64,000 nucleotides of DNA from Branchiibius hedensis (GTDB taxonomy: Bacteria; Actinomycetota; Actinomycetes; Actinomycetales; Dermatophilaceae), in the NCBI RefSeq assembly GCF_900108585.1, contig NZ_UESZ01000002.1:62001-126000 (forward strand), in the 5' to 3' direction. Under the pieces are notes generated by a model. That model did no database searches. It saw only the letters and a list, made by a program, of their open reading frames with translations, and was not told the origin of the DNA. The position numbers and the translations under genes are program-made. The first letter of the stretch is position 1; each line of letters begins with the position of its first letter. Positions 1 through 8,834 of this stretch are shown here, piece by piece.

Positions 1-15
1 CAAGGACACTCCTAA

Positions 16-1281
16 ATGTTGTCGTCATACATCGGCCGCCGTCCCATCTCTGCCCGCACCGCCTACCTGTGGTGGGAAGGCTCTTGGTCACTCCTGCAGA
101 CCATTGCGTTCACGCTGACTCTGCTTTACCAAGTCCAAGTCGCCCACCTCAGTCCCGCCCAACTCGTGCTGGTCGGTGCCTGCCTCGAAGCCAGTTGCTT
201 CCTGTTCGAGGTGCCGACCAGCATCGTGGCCGACGTCTACTCGCGGCGATTATCGGCCTTGATCGGTGCCGTCATCGTCGGCGTGGGGATCCTGATCCAA
301 GGTGCGATGCCGTCGTTCGTGCCCATCCTGGCCGCGCAGGTGGTGTGGGGCTTGGGGTTCACGTTCATCTCCGGCGCGGTCGATGCCTGGATCACCGACG
401 AAGTCGGCGCTGACGCCGTCCAACCGCTGTTCACTCGCTTCCAGCAACAGCACCTCGCGCTCAACTTCGTGGGCATTATCGCTGCCGGGCTCTTGGCTCG
501 AATCGACCTTCGCGTCCCGATGCTCGTGGCCGGGGCCGGTTACGTGCTGCTCGCAATCGTCATGGCCCCCTTACTGCCAGAGACCGGTTTCAACCGCACC
601 CCCGCCTCAGATCGCTCCACCTGGGCCCAGATGACCGAGACCTTCCACACCGGCTTGGCTGCCGCGCGCCGGCCGGGGATCGTTCGATCGTTCGCGATAA
701 TTGCGGTCATCACCGGCGCGTCGTCCGAGGTCTTCGATCGGTTGTGGACGGCGCACATCATCAACGCCTTCACTTTGCCGGGAACCGGCGGAGCCAGCGC
801 AGCTACCTGGTTCACCGTGTTCGCGCTCATCGGCGCGCTCATCTCGTTGGCGACAAGCCTTCTCGCCAACCGCTTCGTGGCCGAACGGATCAATGCAGTG
901 CACCCCCGCACGCTGCTAGCCCTACTCGCGCTGATCCAAGCAGGCGGTGTCATCGGCTTCGCCATGGTCGGGTCCCTGTGGCCGGCACTGAGTTCGATGT
1001 GGATCCGCGATGCCGCACGAAACCTGCTCTACCCGGTCCAGGCAGCGTGGCTGAACCGCAACATTGAGTCGACGGCCCGCTCGACGACGCTGTCGATGAC
1101 CAGCCAAGCCGACGCGCTCGGGCAAGTCGTCGGTGGACCCATCCTTGGGGCCGTGGCCTCCCGAGCGAGCATTCCGGTCGCGATGACCATCGCAGGCCTA
1201 CTAATGGCGCCCGTCGCAGCGATCTATCACCGCATCCGACCGATGCCAGCGACGGGTGCAACAAGCCGGCATCTCGCATAA
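16..1281 (+). CDS. MFS efflux transporter
   Basis: The 421-residue protein is hydrophobic throughout with about 12 predicted membrane segments, the usual size and layout of a major facilitator superfamily drug exporter. The stretch EVPTSIVADVYSRR near residues 70-85 is the loop 2-3 signature, with an acidic residue and a basic pair. It would expel a small molecule across the membrane. It sits at the cluster edge but on the strand opposite to the biosynthetic genes. A decayed relative lies at 2055-2445. Family is clear; substrate is unknown. The start is the first ATG after the window edge, so the upstream context is not visible. Confidence 0.88.
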   Translation: MLSSYIGRRPISARTAYLWWEGSWSLLQTIAFTLTLLYQVQVAHLSPAQLVLVGACLEASCFLFEVPTSIVADVYSRRLSALIGAVIVGVGILIQGAMPSFVPILAAQVVWGLGFTFISGAVDAWITDEVGADAVQPLFTRFQQQHLALNFVGIIAAGLLARIDLRVPMLVAGAGYVLLAIVMAPLLPETGFNRTPASDRSTWAQMTETFHTGLAAARRPGIVRSFAIIAVITGASSEVFDRLWTAHIINAFTLPGTGGASAATWFTVFALIGALISLATSLLANRFVAERINAVHPRTLLALLALIQAGGVIGFAMVGSLWPALSSMWIRDAARNLLYPVQAAWLNRNIESTARSTTLSMTSQADALGQVVGGPILGAVASRASIPVAMTIAGLLMAPVAAIYHRIRPMPATGATSRHLA

Positions 1282-1387
1282 ATGTCTGTCATGACGAGGG
1301 TCATCGCGGCGTCGGCGCGAGAAGGGAGCCGGTCGACGATGGCAAGAGTGCGGCGAACTAGGCTTCCGGACTTGAGATGCCGAACAC

Positions 1388-2008
1388 GTGCGGAAGGTAA
1401 AGCTGTTGACGATGCACGCTATCCACGACCAGCCGACAATCTTCGACGAAACGGCGACCACCGGGGACAAGTGCGCCACTGCGCCGAGGCAGCGCGCGCC
1501 GATGTTGCCGATGCAGCCTGGGCTGCCCGAGCGGCGCACCCACGACTACAAACGGCATGGGACCTCGCCGTTGTTCGCGGCCTTGGAGGTCGCGACCGGC
1601 ACCGTGACCGCGGCCTGCAAACCACGCCATCGGCACCAGGAGTTCCTGGCGTTCCTGAAGCAGGTCGCCCGCGCGTACCCCGACGGCGAGCTGCACCTGG
1701 TGATGGACAACTACGCCACCCACAAGAAGGCCGAGGTCCGCGACTGGCTGGCGGCAAACCCGCGCATCCAGGTCCATTTCACCCCGACCTCCGGGTCCTG
1801 GCTGAACCTGGTCGAGGTCTGGTTCGGGATCATCGAACGTCAGGCCATCCACCGCGGCTCGTTCGGCTCGGTCAAAGACCTGAACGCCAAGATCCGCGCC
1901 TTCATCGACGGCTGGAACGACCGCTGCCACCCCTTCGTGTGGACGAAGACCGCCGACGAGATCCTGCAGAAAGCCAACCGTCAGACCACTTCAAACACGG
2001 GCCACTAG
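1388..2008 (+). mobile_element. IS630-family transposase, 5' truncated
   Basis: From about position 1500 the reading frame matches the C-terminal DDE half of IS630/Tc1-type transposases: LPERRTHDY, then HLVMDNYATHK with the second catalytic Asp, then FTPTSGSWLNLVEVWF with the final acidic residue. A whole transposase is about 350 residues. Here the N-terminal helix-turn-helix half and the first catalytic Asp region are missing or scrambled, so the copy is almost certainly inactive. It lies between an intact and a decayed MFS gene, which suggests an old insertion or rearrangement at the cluster boundary. I could not find clear terminal inverted repeats. Confidence 0.8.
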
Positions 2009-2054
2009 CTCCAGTGCTGCCATCTCGACAATTGTGCGGCGACGAAGCCTCAGG

Positions 2055-2445
2055 GGGCCATCGCCAACGCCAGCACCAAGTAGCCACAGTCCGCCACGAT
2101 TGTCGGAGTGCGCAAGGGCGGAGTCACGGAGCCGGAATGGCATGGGGGCAGGAAGTGCTGCTATAGGGACCGCGCGAATAGGGGCGGCACGGGCATCCGG
2201 AGAAAGATGTGAACCCCAGCCTCTAGGCGACTCGGGAGAGAAGGAATAGGAGGAACAATGCTCAGATGCCCTGGAAGGAGATGTCGAACCCGACCATGGA
2301 TGCACCGATGAGCACCGACAGACTCCGTTGAGTATCGGCCACAATGCTGGTTCGGGATGATCTCGTAGACGAAGCAGCTCACCTCCAGCACCGCTCCTAC
2401 CGAAGCGAGCTGCAGCAGGAGCGTGGTGAAGGCGCACAAGATCAT
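2055..2445 (-). pseudogene. decayed MFS transporter remnant
   Basis: Read on the minus strand, three fragments in different frames match the intact transporter at 16-1281. LASVGAVLEVSCFVYEI corresponds to LVGACLEASCFLFEV. TSIVADTQRSLSVLIGAS corresponds to TSIVADVYSRRLSALIGA. VADCGYLVLALAMAP corresponds to VAGAGYVLLAIVMAP. They appear in the same order as in the intact protein, with frameshifts and a deletion between them. The remnant follows the ATP-grasp gene in the same direction, so it may once have been the last gene of the biosynthetic operon, its exporter. That role is an inference. Confidence 0.72.
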
Positions 2446-2471
2446 AGAACCTTAAACCCCTCGACTTCCGT

Positions 2472-3716
2472 TCACCTGGCCTCGATCCACGAAAGGCGAG
2501 CAAGCTGGTCAGCGGTCTCCCCCAGCGCTTCGATCGAGTCAACAGTGCCGTAGACGGTCGCGATTGCCGAGCCGGCACCCTGGTGCCAGGAGACATCGTC
2601 GCCGTCCTCCTTGTGTACTAGCACTTTTTGGACTGTTGGGTGATTGCGAACCACCTCGGACCGCACGTTGCCGACCACACTCATTCCCACCGGGGCATAG
2701 CAAACGTATGTGTAGCTCACCCGAGTGGCACGGCAGTCGCGCAGCTCGCGATGCTCGAGTCCGAACGCCGCGGACAGCAACGCGCTGAGGGTGTCGAAGC
2801 CGTGGCTGCGGCGAACGGCGTCCGCACCCCAAGCGCCCAGCCGTCCGTTGACCTCGATCACCCGCGGACCCTCGTCGGTGAGCTTCAGTTCGACGCATCC
2901 GACGTTGTTAACCAAGCCGACCGCCCGACATGCACGCATGGCCACCTCGGTGACCTCGTCAAGGCTGGACGGACCGAAGAAAGCAGGAGGTGAGAAGCCG
3001 CCACGTTCCCGGTACGGCGCGACCAAAGTGAACTTACCCATGGTACAGATCAACTCTTGGCGGCCGTTGAAGTTCGCAATGTCCACGCCGACGTAATCAC
3101 CCCACGGCTCGGGAAACGCGGCGCCGATCAGGAGCTGCTCCACGACCAGACCCAATTCACCTGCACCCTTCAGGGCGGCCTCTATCGTCGCGCACTCCTG
3201 ATCCATCTCATACTGGCTCGCAAGGCTAAGGGTGTGCCGGCTCCCTGTGCCCACGCGGGGCTTGAGGATGACTGGGAAGCCGAGCCGTTGCGTGGCCCGG
3301 CGGACCTCATCGAGCGAGCACGCGACGGCGAATCCTGGGGATGGCACTCCTGCGGTGACGAGGCTGGTGCGCTGCCGGTCCTTTCGGATCAGGTTCTCGA
3401 CGTCGGACAACTCGGTGTAGGCCAGCCCCCTTGCGTGCGCGATCTCGGCGGTCTCGCTCAAGAGGTGCTCGCAGAACGTGATGATCATGTCGAACCGGTA
3501 TGACTTAACTGCTCGCAAGCATGAGTCGACACCCGGCTCCGCGGCAGCGGCTACCTCGCCGAAGCGCGACAAGACATCGTGCATGGCGAGGTTGTGCGGG
3601 GTGCGTGGGAGGACAAACAGGAGCCCGATGTCGAGGGACTGTGCAGCGCGGTAGAGGTCACGAGGCACGACGCTGGCGTCGGCGTCGTACATCACCGCAA
3701 GGGTGTGGTGGGGCAA
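2472..3716 (-). CDS. ATP-grasp carboxylate-amine ligase
   Basis: About 414 residues from a TTG start placed just after the stop of the upstream gene, with a GGAG-like ribosome site. The ATP-grasp core is visible: GFPVILKPRVGTGSRHT is the nucleotide-binding loop with its lysine, VVEQLL is the adenine-binding hinge and RVIEVNGRLGAWG holds the metal-binding Glu and Asn. Such enzymes activate a carboxylate as acyl phosphate and join it to an amine, as in L-amino acid ligases of bacilysin type. It is one of two ATP-grasp enzymes in the cluster. The longer frame upstream of the TTG overlaps the neighbouring gene and looks non-coding. Exact substrates are unknown. Confidence 0.8.
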   Translation of the reverse strand: MPHHTLAVMYDADASVVPRDLYRAAQSLDIGLLFVLPRTPHNLAMHDVLSRFGEVAAAAEPGVDSCLRAVKSYRFDMIITFCEHLLSETAEIAHARGLAYTELSDVENLIRKDRQRTSLVTAGVPSPGFAVACSLDEVRRATQRLGFPVILKPRVGTGSRHTLSLASQYEMDQECATIEAALKGAGELGLVVEQLLIGAAFPEPWGDYVGVDIANFNGRQELICTMGKFTLVAPYRERGGFSPPAFFGPSSLDEVTEVAMRACRAVGLVNNVGCVELKLTDEGPRVIEVNGRLGAWGADAVRRSHGFDTLSALLSAAFGLEHRELRDCRATRVSYTYVCYAPVGMSVVGNVRSEVVRNHPTVQKVLVHKEDGDDVSWHQGAGSAIATVYGTVDSIEALGETADQLARLSWIEAR

Positions 3717-3720
3717 CGGA

Positions 3721-4851
3721 TCACTCCGCGACGTACTTGTGCACGCGTGCGGCGAGTTCGTCGGCTGCGGCGTCGACGTCAGTGAGCGCGATCTGGGCGT
3801 GGTCGAAACCGAGGACGTCACGCATGATCTCCAGTGCCCAGTCTTCGAAGTGAGCAGTGCCGGTTTCGTCGATTCGGGTGATGCCGTCCTCGCGTTGACC
3901 AGCGAGATTGGTCGCTTCCGCGACTGATTCTGGGAGGGAGTCGGGAAGGTCAATGGTGAGCGCGCCCTCGCTGTGCCTCACGGGCCAGCCGCCGGTGCGA
4001 CCCAAAACACCAGGGGCGTGGAACCGGAGGTCGCGACCGTGCGCCAGGGCCTCGACGGCACCGGCCGCCGCAGCCGCAACGTTGGCCTCACCAGGTACGC
4101 CCGGGATGCGGTCGAACTCCTCGGACAGAGTGGCGCGCAGAATGTCGAAGTCGACCTGATCTGTGGCGTCCTTCCCGTCGACTGTGACCCGGAACTCCAC
4201 TGACCCCGCGAAGTCGGGGCGGCGCAGCCGGGTGCTGGCTGAATGGTGACCGACCAAGGTTACGGCGACGTCGTCATAGGAGACGTCGAGGACCTGCGCC
4301 GCACCGAGCTCAAGCGCGGGCACGTTAAGACCGATGTTCCCGATGCCAACCTGGGGTGCGAGGCCCTCGGCCGCCAGCGCAGGGTGCACACTGTCGGGAA
4401 ATGCAGCGTTCACGACGTGTGGCGACTGACCGGATGAGCGGATCTCCCGCATCGCTGCACGAACCGGTGAGAGATGCATCGGGAGCCACGGCCCGAAGCG
4501 CGCAGGTTCCAGCGCCGCGCGCTTATGAGGGGGGATCCGGTACAGATAGGACCATGTCTGCCGACTGACCGCGAGCAGCACTACGTCAGGTCGGAATCGG
4601 TCAATGACCTCGGCGAGCTGGCCTGGAACGTAGACGTTTGCGATCCCCCAGCTGACCTCAGGCAGCTTCCCACGTTGGGCGGCGCTAAAGCGCGCCGTGT
4701 TGGCTACCTGCCGCGTCGTGACCTCGTCTCGACCAAGGAGATGCAGGACCGAGGGCGTCTCCGCGTTGGCCAAGTAGTGAAACGCCCTCCCCCCGACAGC
4801 GCCCTTGCCCACGACCAGGATTCGAGGGGCCTCGCCGACTCGCGCGCTCAT
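3721..4851 (-). CDS. Rossmann-fold NAD(P)-dependent dehydrogenase-like protein
   Basis: A 376-residue protein that begins with a beta strand and dinucleotide loop, ILVVGKGAVGGRAFHYL. A later segment, VNAAFPDSVHPAL followed by GIGNIG, resembles the NPVD region of lactate/malate-type and saccharopine-type dehydrogenases. The ATG at 4851 overlaps the TGA of the HAD gene by four bases, so the two are translationally coupled. It probably reduces or oxidises a biosynthetic intermediate, but I do not recognise a precise family. The neighbouring phosphatase and ligase suggest a short tailoring or precursor pathway. Confidence 0.6.
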   Translation of the reverse strand: MSARVGEAPRILVVGKGAVGGRAFHYLANAETPSVLHLLGRDEVTTRQVANTARFSAAQRGKLPEVSWGIANVYVPGQLAEVIDRFRPDVVLLAVSRQTWSYLYRIPPHKRAALEPARFGPWLPMHLSPVRAAMREIRSSGQSPHVVNAAFPDSVHPALAAEGLAPQVGIGNIGLNVPALELGAAQVLDVSYDDVAVTLVGHHSASTRLRRPDFAGSVEFRVTVDGKDATDQVDFDILRATLSEEFDRIPGVPGEANVAAAAAGAVEALAHGRDLRFHAPGVLGRTGGWPVRHSEGALTIDLPDSLPESVAEATNLAGQREDGITRIDETGTAHFEDWALEIMRDVLGFDHAQIALTDVDAAADELAARVHKYVAE

Positions 4852-5519
4852 GGTGCCCACGTCGCGATCAGGGCAGGAAGGTCGAACAGTGTATCGATCA
4901 TAGGTACTCCGTAGGATTCGAGCCTATCGGCGTGAGGGTTGAGGTGACGGACGCCGACCCCGAACATTCCGGCGCTCAGAGCTGCTTCGATACCTGACGC
5001 GCTGTCCTCAACGACCAAGCACCTATCGGGACGAGCGTCGCACTTACGCGCCGAGTAGTGGAAGAGGTCCGGAGCCGGCTTGCCGGCCTCGACGTCCTCG
5101 GCGGAGAAGACACTACCGGCGAAGTACGAAGAGAGCCCGGCCCGGTCGAGCTTCTCCTGGGTTGCGGAGCGGCTTCCGTTGCTGGCCACGCAGATGCGGG
5201 TTTCCGCGAGGGTGGACAGGACCTCCCGCGCTCCCGGCATGGAGGTGACGTCGTCAAGGATGGCGTGGTACCAGTCACGGTAGGCCCACTCCCAGCCCTC
5301 CGGCAGGGAGTGGCCGACGTGCTGCTCGATCTGGTCTTGGAAGTACTGGTGGGATTGGCCACGGAAGCGTGCCGACACCTCAACGGTCGTCAGCTCCCAA
5401 CCGAAGTCGGCGAGTACCCGGCGGTCCACCTCGACTCCCGCAGTCTCAGTGTCTACCAGGGTGCCATCGCAGTCGAAGATTATGAGCTCGAGACCCTGCC
5501 CACTGGGTCTCTGGTCCAC
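4848..5519 (-). CDS. HAD-superfamily hydrolase (phosphatase)
   Basis: About 223 residues from a GTG start with GAGG eight bases upstream. All four HAD motifs are visible: FDCDGTLVDTE with the nucleophilic Asp, CVASNGS with motif II Ser, KPAPDLF with the motif III Lys and VVEDSASGIEAA with the acidic motif IV. The cap insertion between motifs I and II is of beta-phosphoglucomutase/phosphatase type. It would hydrolyse a small phosphorylated metabolite, possibly a cluster intermediate or a phosphorylated protected product. It opens a three-gene minus-strand unit divergent from the resistance gene. Confidence 0.85.
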   Translation of the reverse strand: MDQRPSGQGLELIIFDCDGTLVDTETAGVEVDRRVLADFGWELTTVEVSARFRGQSHQYFQDQIEQHVGHSLPEGWEWAYRDWYHAILDDVTSMPGAREVLSTLAETRICVASNGSRSATQEKLDRAGLSSYFAGSVFSAEDVEAGKPAPDLFHYSARKCDARPDRCLVVEDSASGIEAALSAGMFGVGVRHLNPHADRLESYGVPMIDTLFDLPALIATWAP

Positions 5520-5588
5520 GACAGTCGCCTCACTGACTAGGTGTCCGCGCCCTCGAGATAGACGCCTCTCGTGAACCCTGGCAGACGG

Positions 5589-5615
5589 TTCGGGTCTCGG
5601 CAACCCCCTTACGAT
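5589..5615 (+). promoter_or_regulatory. possible promoter of the resistance gene
   Basis: TACGAT at 5610-5615 resembles an actinobacterial -10 box and TTCGGG at 5589-5594 could be a weak -35 box. The -10 box lies about 12 bases before the ATG at 5628, which would give a nearly leaderless transcript. The shared intergenic stretch of about 110 bases also has to drive the divergent HAD gene. This is a sequence impression only. Confidence 0.35.
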
Positions 5616-5627
5616 AAGGTCGGGGCG

Positions 5628-7667
5628 ATGACGAGCAGCTCCTTGCGGACGTCGCAGGGCGATCCCCTGAACCAAAAGGTCTCGTGGTTGTCCTCGGCGA
5701 CCACTGACCACTCCGCAGGGCGTCAGCCCAGCCACGCCCTGAACATCGGAATCCTCGCGCACGTCGATGCCGGGAAGACTAGCCTGACCGAGCGACTGCT
5801 GTTCGATTGTGGCTCAATCAGCTCGATGGGTAGCGTCGAGTCTGGCAACACCACGACCGACACGCACGCGATCGAGGTGTCGCGCGGCATTACCGTACGC
5901 TCGTCAGTCGTCGCCTTCCAACGACCCGGACGTCAGTACAATCTCATCGACACCCCTGGCCACACTGATTTCATTGCGGAGGTCCACCGCTCCCTCCGAG
6001 TCATCGACGCGGCGGTCCTGCTGGTCTCAGCGACGAGCGGGGTTCAACCGCAGACGCGTGAGTTGATGCGCCTCCTGCGTAAAGAGGAGGTCGCAACGGT
6101 CATCATGGTCAACAAGATCGACGCGGCCAACGCGCGCGACAACTCGGTCGTAGACGAGATCTGCCACGATCTCGATGTCCTGCCTATCCCGGTCGGCCAG
6201 CTCAGCAAAGGAGGTACCAAATCGGCGCACTATGCCGTGCCGTACGACGACGCGGATGAGCAGCAGCGCTGCGCGGAATTGCTGGCTGAGGTTGACGAAG
6301 GCATCCTTGCAGCCCTCGTCGATGACACTCCGATCACGGGGTCCGAGCTTCGAAAGACGCTGCGGAGACGGACGCAGAGCGGCCAAGTGTGTCCTCTGGT
6401 TTTCGGCTCGGCCCTCACCGGTGCCGGTATTGCCGTCTTGCTCGACGTCCTTGACGCCGTGTTGGTGCCGCGCCCTCCGGAATCGACCACACGGGCGACG
6501 GTCTTCGCCGTTGAGCGTGACGAGCGCGGACGCGCTGAGGTCCTGGTCCGCAGCTATGGGGGGTCACTCACGACCCGTGATCGGATCGAGGTCCATCGGG
6601 CGGTCGGGGGTTCCGAGGAGCTGACCATCACGTCGCTCGGGGTCGTGGGGCCTTGCCACGAGCTTGGCGATCCGTTGACGAGCGGGTACGTCGCGCGGGT
6701 GCGTGCGTCTGAAGAACTCCACGTCGGGGACTCGCTTGGCACCCCGGCGGCTTCCGACGGCCACGAGCGACAGCAGGTTCGAGCCGAGCCAGCGCTGACG
6801 GTCACCGTACGACCTCGCGACCCGCGTCAGCACGGTGCACTCCACTCCGCGCTGGAGTCGCTGTCCGACGAAGATCCTTCGCTTGCTGCCGACACTGACC
6901 GTAGGGGCGAGGCTGTCCTCCACCTTCACGGCGAGGTGCAGCGAGAGGTTGTTGAGACCACGTTGCTCGAGCGCTTCGGACTTGCGACCGTCTTTGCCGA
7001 GCCCTCGATCGACTACGTGGAGAGGCCACAGGGTACCGGCACTGGCCTGGAGGTCATTGGTGGGGACTTCCTGGCGACTGTGGGCCTCCGAGTCGAACCC
7101 GGTGAGGGCTACTCATATTCGAGGGAGGTCGAGCTCGGATCGATGGCATTGGCCTTCCACGAGGCAGTGGAGGCGACCGTCGTCGAGGCCCTACAGCAAG
7201 GGTGCTACGGCTGGCCCGTCGTGGATGTGCATGTCACGATGACGCACTCGGGGTTCTGGCCGCGTCCGTATTCGGCGGCCGGTGACTACCGGGACGTAAC
7301 TCCGTTGGTGCTCATGCAGGCACTGGGTCGCGCTACCACACGTGTCTATGAACCCGTGCATAAGTTCTGGATCGAGGTTCCTACCGAAAGCCTGGGCTCC
7401 GTGACGTCCGTCGTGGCGCGCCATCGAGGGCAGGTAACGGATACCCAGACCAGGGTCGATGGCTGGCTTCTCGAGGGTCGACTGCCCGCAGCTGAGGTGA
7501 ACGCGCTGCGACGCGCGCTGCCCGCGTCGGCCACCGGGGTCACGTCATGGGTCTCACGACCCGACGGCGACCAACCAGTGATCTCGAAACCGCCGCCTAC
7601 GCGTCCCAGAAATGACGGGAACCCGTTCGACCGGGTCGAGTACCTTCGCCACCTCTCTCAGCGGTAG
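5628..7667 (+). CDS. TetM/OtrA-like ribosome protection GTPase
   Basis: A 679-residue translational GTPase related to EF-G. The G motifs are intact: AHVDAGKTS (G1), RGITVRSS (G2), DTPGHTDF (G3) and MVNKIDA (G4). The C-terminal part keeps the ribosome-protection domain IV region with SGFWPRPYSAAGDYRDVTPLV and a tail ending in FDRVEYLRHL, as in TetM/OtrA proteins rather than EF-G. Such proteins bind the ribosome and dislodge tetracycline or related decoding-site inhibitors. It is the only plus-strand gene inside the biosynthetic cluster and meets the flavoprotein gene tail to tail with three bases between. The likely role is self-resistance, which points to a ribosome-targeting product. Confidence 0.9.
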   Translation: MTSSSLRTSQGDPLNQKVSWLSSATTDHSAGRQPSHALNIGILAHVDAGKTSLTERLLFDCGSISSMGSVESGNTTTDTHAIEVSRGITVRSSVVAFQRPGRQYNLIDTPGHTDFIAEVHRSLRVIDAAVLLVSATSGVQPQTRELMRLLRKEEVATVIMVNKIDAANARDNSVVDEICHDLDVLPIPVGQLSKGGTKSAHYAVPYDDADEQQRCAELLAEVDEGILAALVDDTPITGSELRKTLRRRTQSGQVCPLVFGSALTGAGIAVLLDVLDAVLVPRPPESTTRATVFAVERDERGRAEVLVRSYGGSLTTRDRIEVHRAVGGSEELTITSLGVVGPCHELGDPLTSGYVARVRASEELHVGDSLGTPAASDGHERQQVRAEPALTVTVRPRDPRQHGALHSALESLSDEDPSLAADTDRRGEAVLHLHGEVQREVVETTLLERFGLATVFAEPSIDYVERPQGTGTGLEVIGGDFLATVGLRVEPGEGYSYSREVELGSMALAFHEAVEATVVEALQQGCYGWPVVDVHVTMTHSGFWPRPYSAAGDYRDVTPLVLMQALGRATTRVYEPVHKFWIEVPTESLGSVTSVVARHRGQVTDTQTRVDGWLLEGRLPAAEVNALRRALPASATGVTSWVSRPDGDQPVISKPPPTRPRNDGNPFDRVEYLRHLSQR

Positions 7668-7670
7668 CTC

Positions 7671-8834
7671 TTAGTCGGTCAGGTCGTCAGCGGTCGCGAT
7701 GCCACCAAGGACACGGAGGTGGTGCTGAGTGAGGTCGGCCGAACCGGCCACCAACCGGTGCCGCTGCAGTCGGCTTTTTGAAACGTCGAGCCGGGTCGCA
7801 GAGAGCGTCTGCGCGTAGCTGTTCTCAATGAGGGCGTTGCGAGCCACTGCGTAGTCGCGCAACCCGGCGTCCGTGGCCTCACGTGACGACAGCCGGCCAG
7901 ACAGCGAGTGGCCCAGCGACTCGGCCTGCCGAAGCGCGTCCGTGATTCCCCGCGCAGTTATGCTGTCCTTGTGGTGGCCGGCGTCGCCAACCAGCGCCCA
8001 CCCCGGACCGCACGGGCGGCGCACGAAGTTCTTCTGATCCCCAGACCCGTGCAGGCGCACTACCGGATCGCGCCTCTCCAGCTCCCGCCACAGCGCCAGA
8101 TCGAGCTGTCGCACGGTGTCTAGGTGGTGCTGTAACGGGTTCCGACGTGCCTTGGCGAACGCGGCCTGTGCACCGTACGTCGCCACTAGCCAGGTGCGAT
8201 CGTGCGTGGGGATCACACTTGCGTAGCGTCCCGACGCCTCGTGGATCTCAACAGCGGCGCGTCCAAGGTCTCGCCACCCCGTATAGTGAACGAAGGTGCG
8301 CCGCCCGTCGTCACGCTGTATTGGAGCGCTGACTGCCTTGGCGACCCGGGATCGCATCCCGTCCGCACCGACGAGGACCGCGCAACGCACGTCGTACACC
8401 TCGTCCCCGGCGAGCCGAGCGCCGACCACGCGACCCCCGTCCCAGAGTGCCCCAACAAACCGAGTGCGCTGCCGGAAATCGACTCCCAACTCACGCGCCT
8501 TGGCGACCATGATCGAGTCGAGGACGTAGCGCCGCGGCGCGAGGGCGAAACCCACCCCATCGAAGAGCGGCAGTGAACCCGAAACCGTCACACCACCCAC
8601 ATGGTGGTTGAGGCTGATGATGGTGGGACATCCGGACGCCAGCACGTCGTCGAGTACCCCAACCCGCGCGAGCTGCACGACGCCCGGCTGGTGGATATAG
8701 AGGGTCGACATCGTGTCCGACGGCCACCGAGCGGCCTCAACCATGAGTACACGGTGACCGGACTCGGCCAGGCTGAGCGCGGTTGCTGCCCCTGCGCACC
8801 GACCCCCGACCACGATCGCGTCGACATTACTCAC
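7671..8834 (-). CDS. FAD-dependent oxidoreductase/monooxygenase
   Basis: About 387 residues from a GTG that overlaps the PPTase stop by four bases. The N-terminal AIVVGGRCAGAATALSLAE is the FAD-binding beta-alpha-beta fold, and LVGDAGHHKDSITARG is the second FAD motif (GD). The layout fits the group A flavoprotein monooxygenase/geranylgeranyl reductase superfamily. It may hydroxylate, dehydrogenate or oxidise a side chain or sulfur during tailoring. It is the last gene of the long minus-strand operon. The substrate cannot be read from sequence. Confidence 0.82.
   Translation of the reverse strand: MSNVDAIVVGGRCAGAATALSLAESGHRVLMVEAARWPSDTMSTLYIHQPGVVQLARVGVLDDVLASGCPTIISLNHHVGGVTVSGSLPLFDGVGFALAPRRYVLDSIMVAKARELGVDFRQRTRFVGALWDGGRVVGARLAGDEVYDVRCAVLVGADGMRSRVAKAVSAPIQRDDGRRTFVHYTGWRDLGRAAVEIHEASGRYASVIPTHDRTWLVATYGAQAAFAKARRNPLQHHLDTVRQLDLALWRELERRDPVVRLHGSGDQKNFVRRPCGPGWALVGDAGHHKDSITARGITDALRQAESLGHSLSGRLSSREATDAGLRDYAVARNALIENSYAQTLSATRLDVSKSRLQRHRLVAGSADLTQHHLRVLGGIATADDLTD

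Noticed and set aside
1282-2166. 294-residue plus-strand open frame over the transposase remnant
   Set aside because: It is in a different frame from the DDE text and is Arg-rich; the conserved motifs are in the 1388-2008 frame.
1991-2596. 201-residue minus-strand open frame over the MFS remnant and ATP-grasp end
   Set aside because: It overlaps the ATP-grasp gene in another frame, has an Arg/Pro-rich composition and only shares scattered bits with the remnant; it is a shadow.
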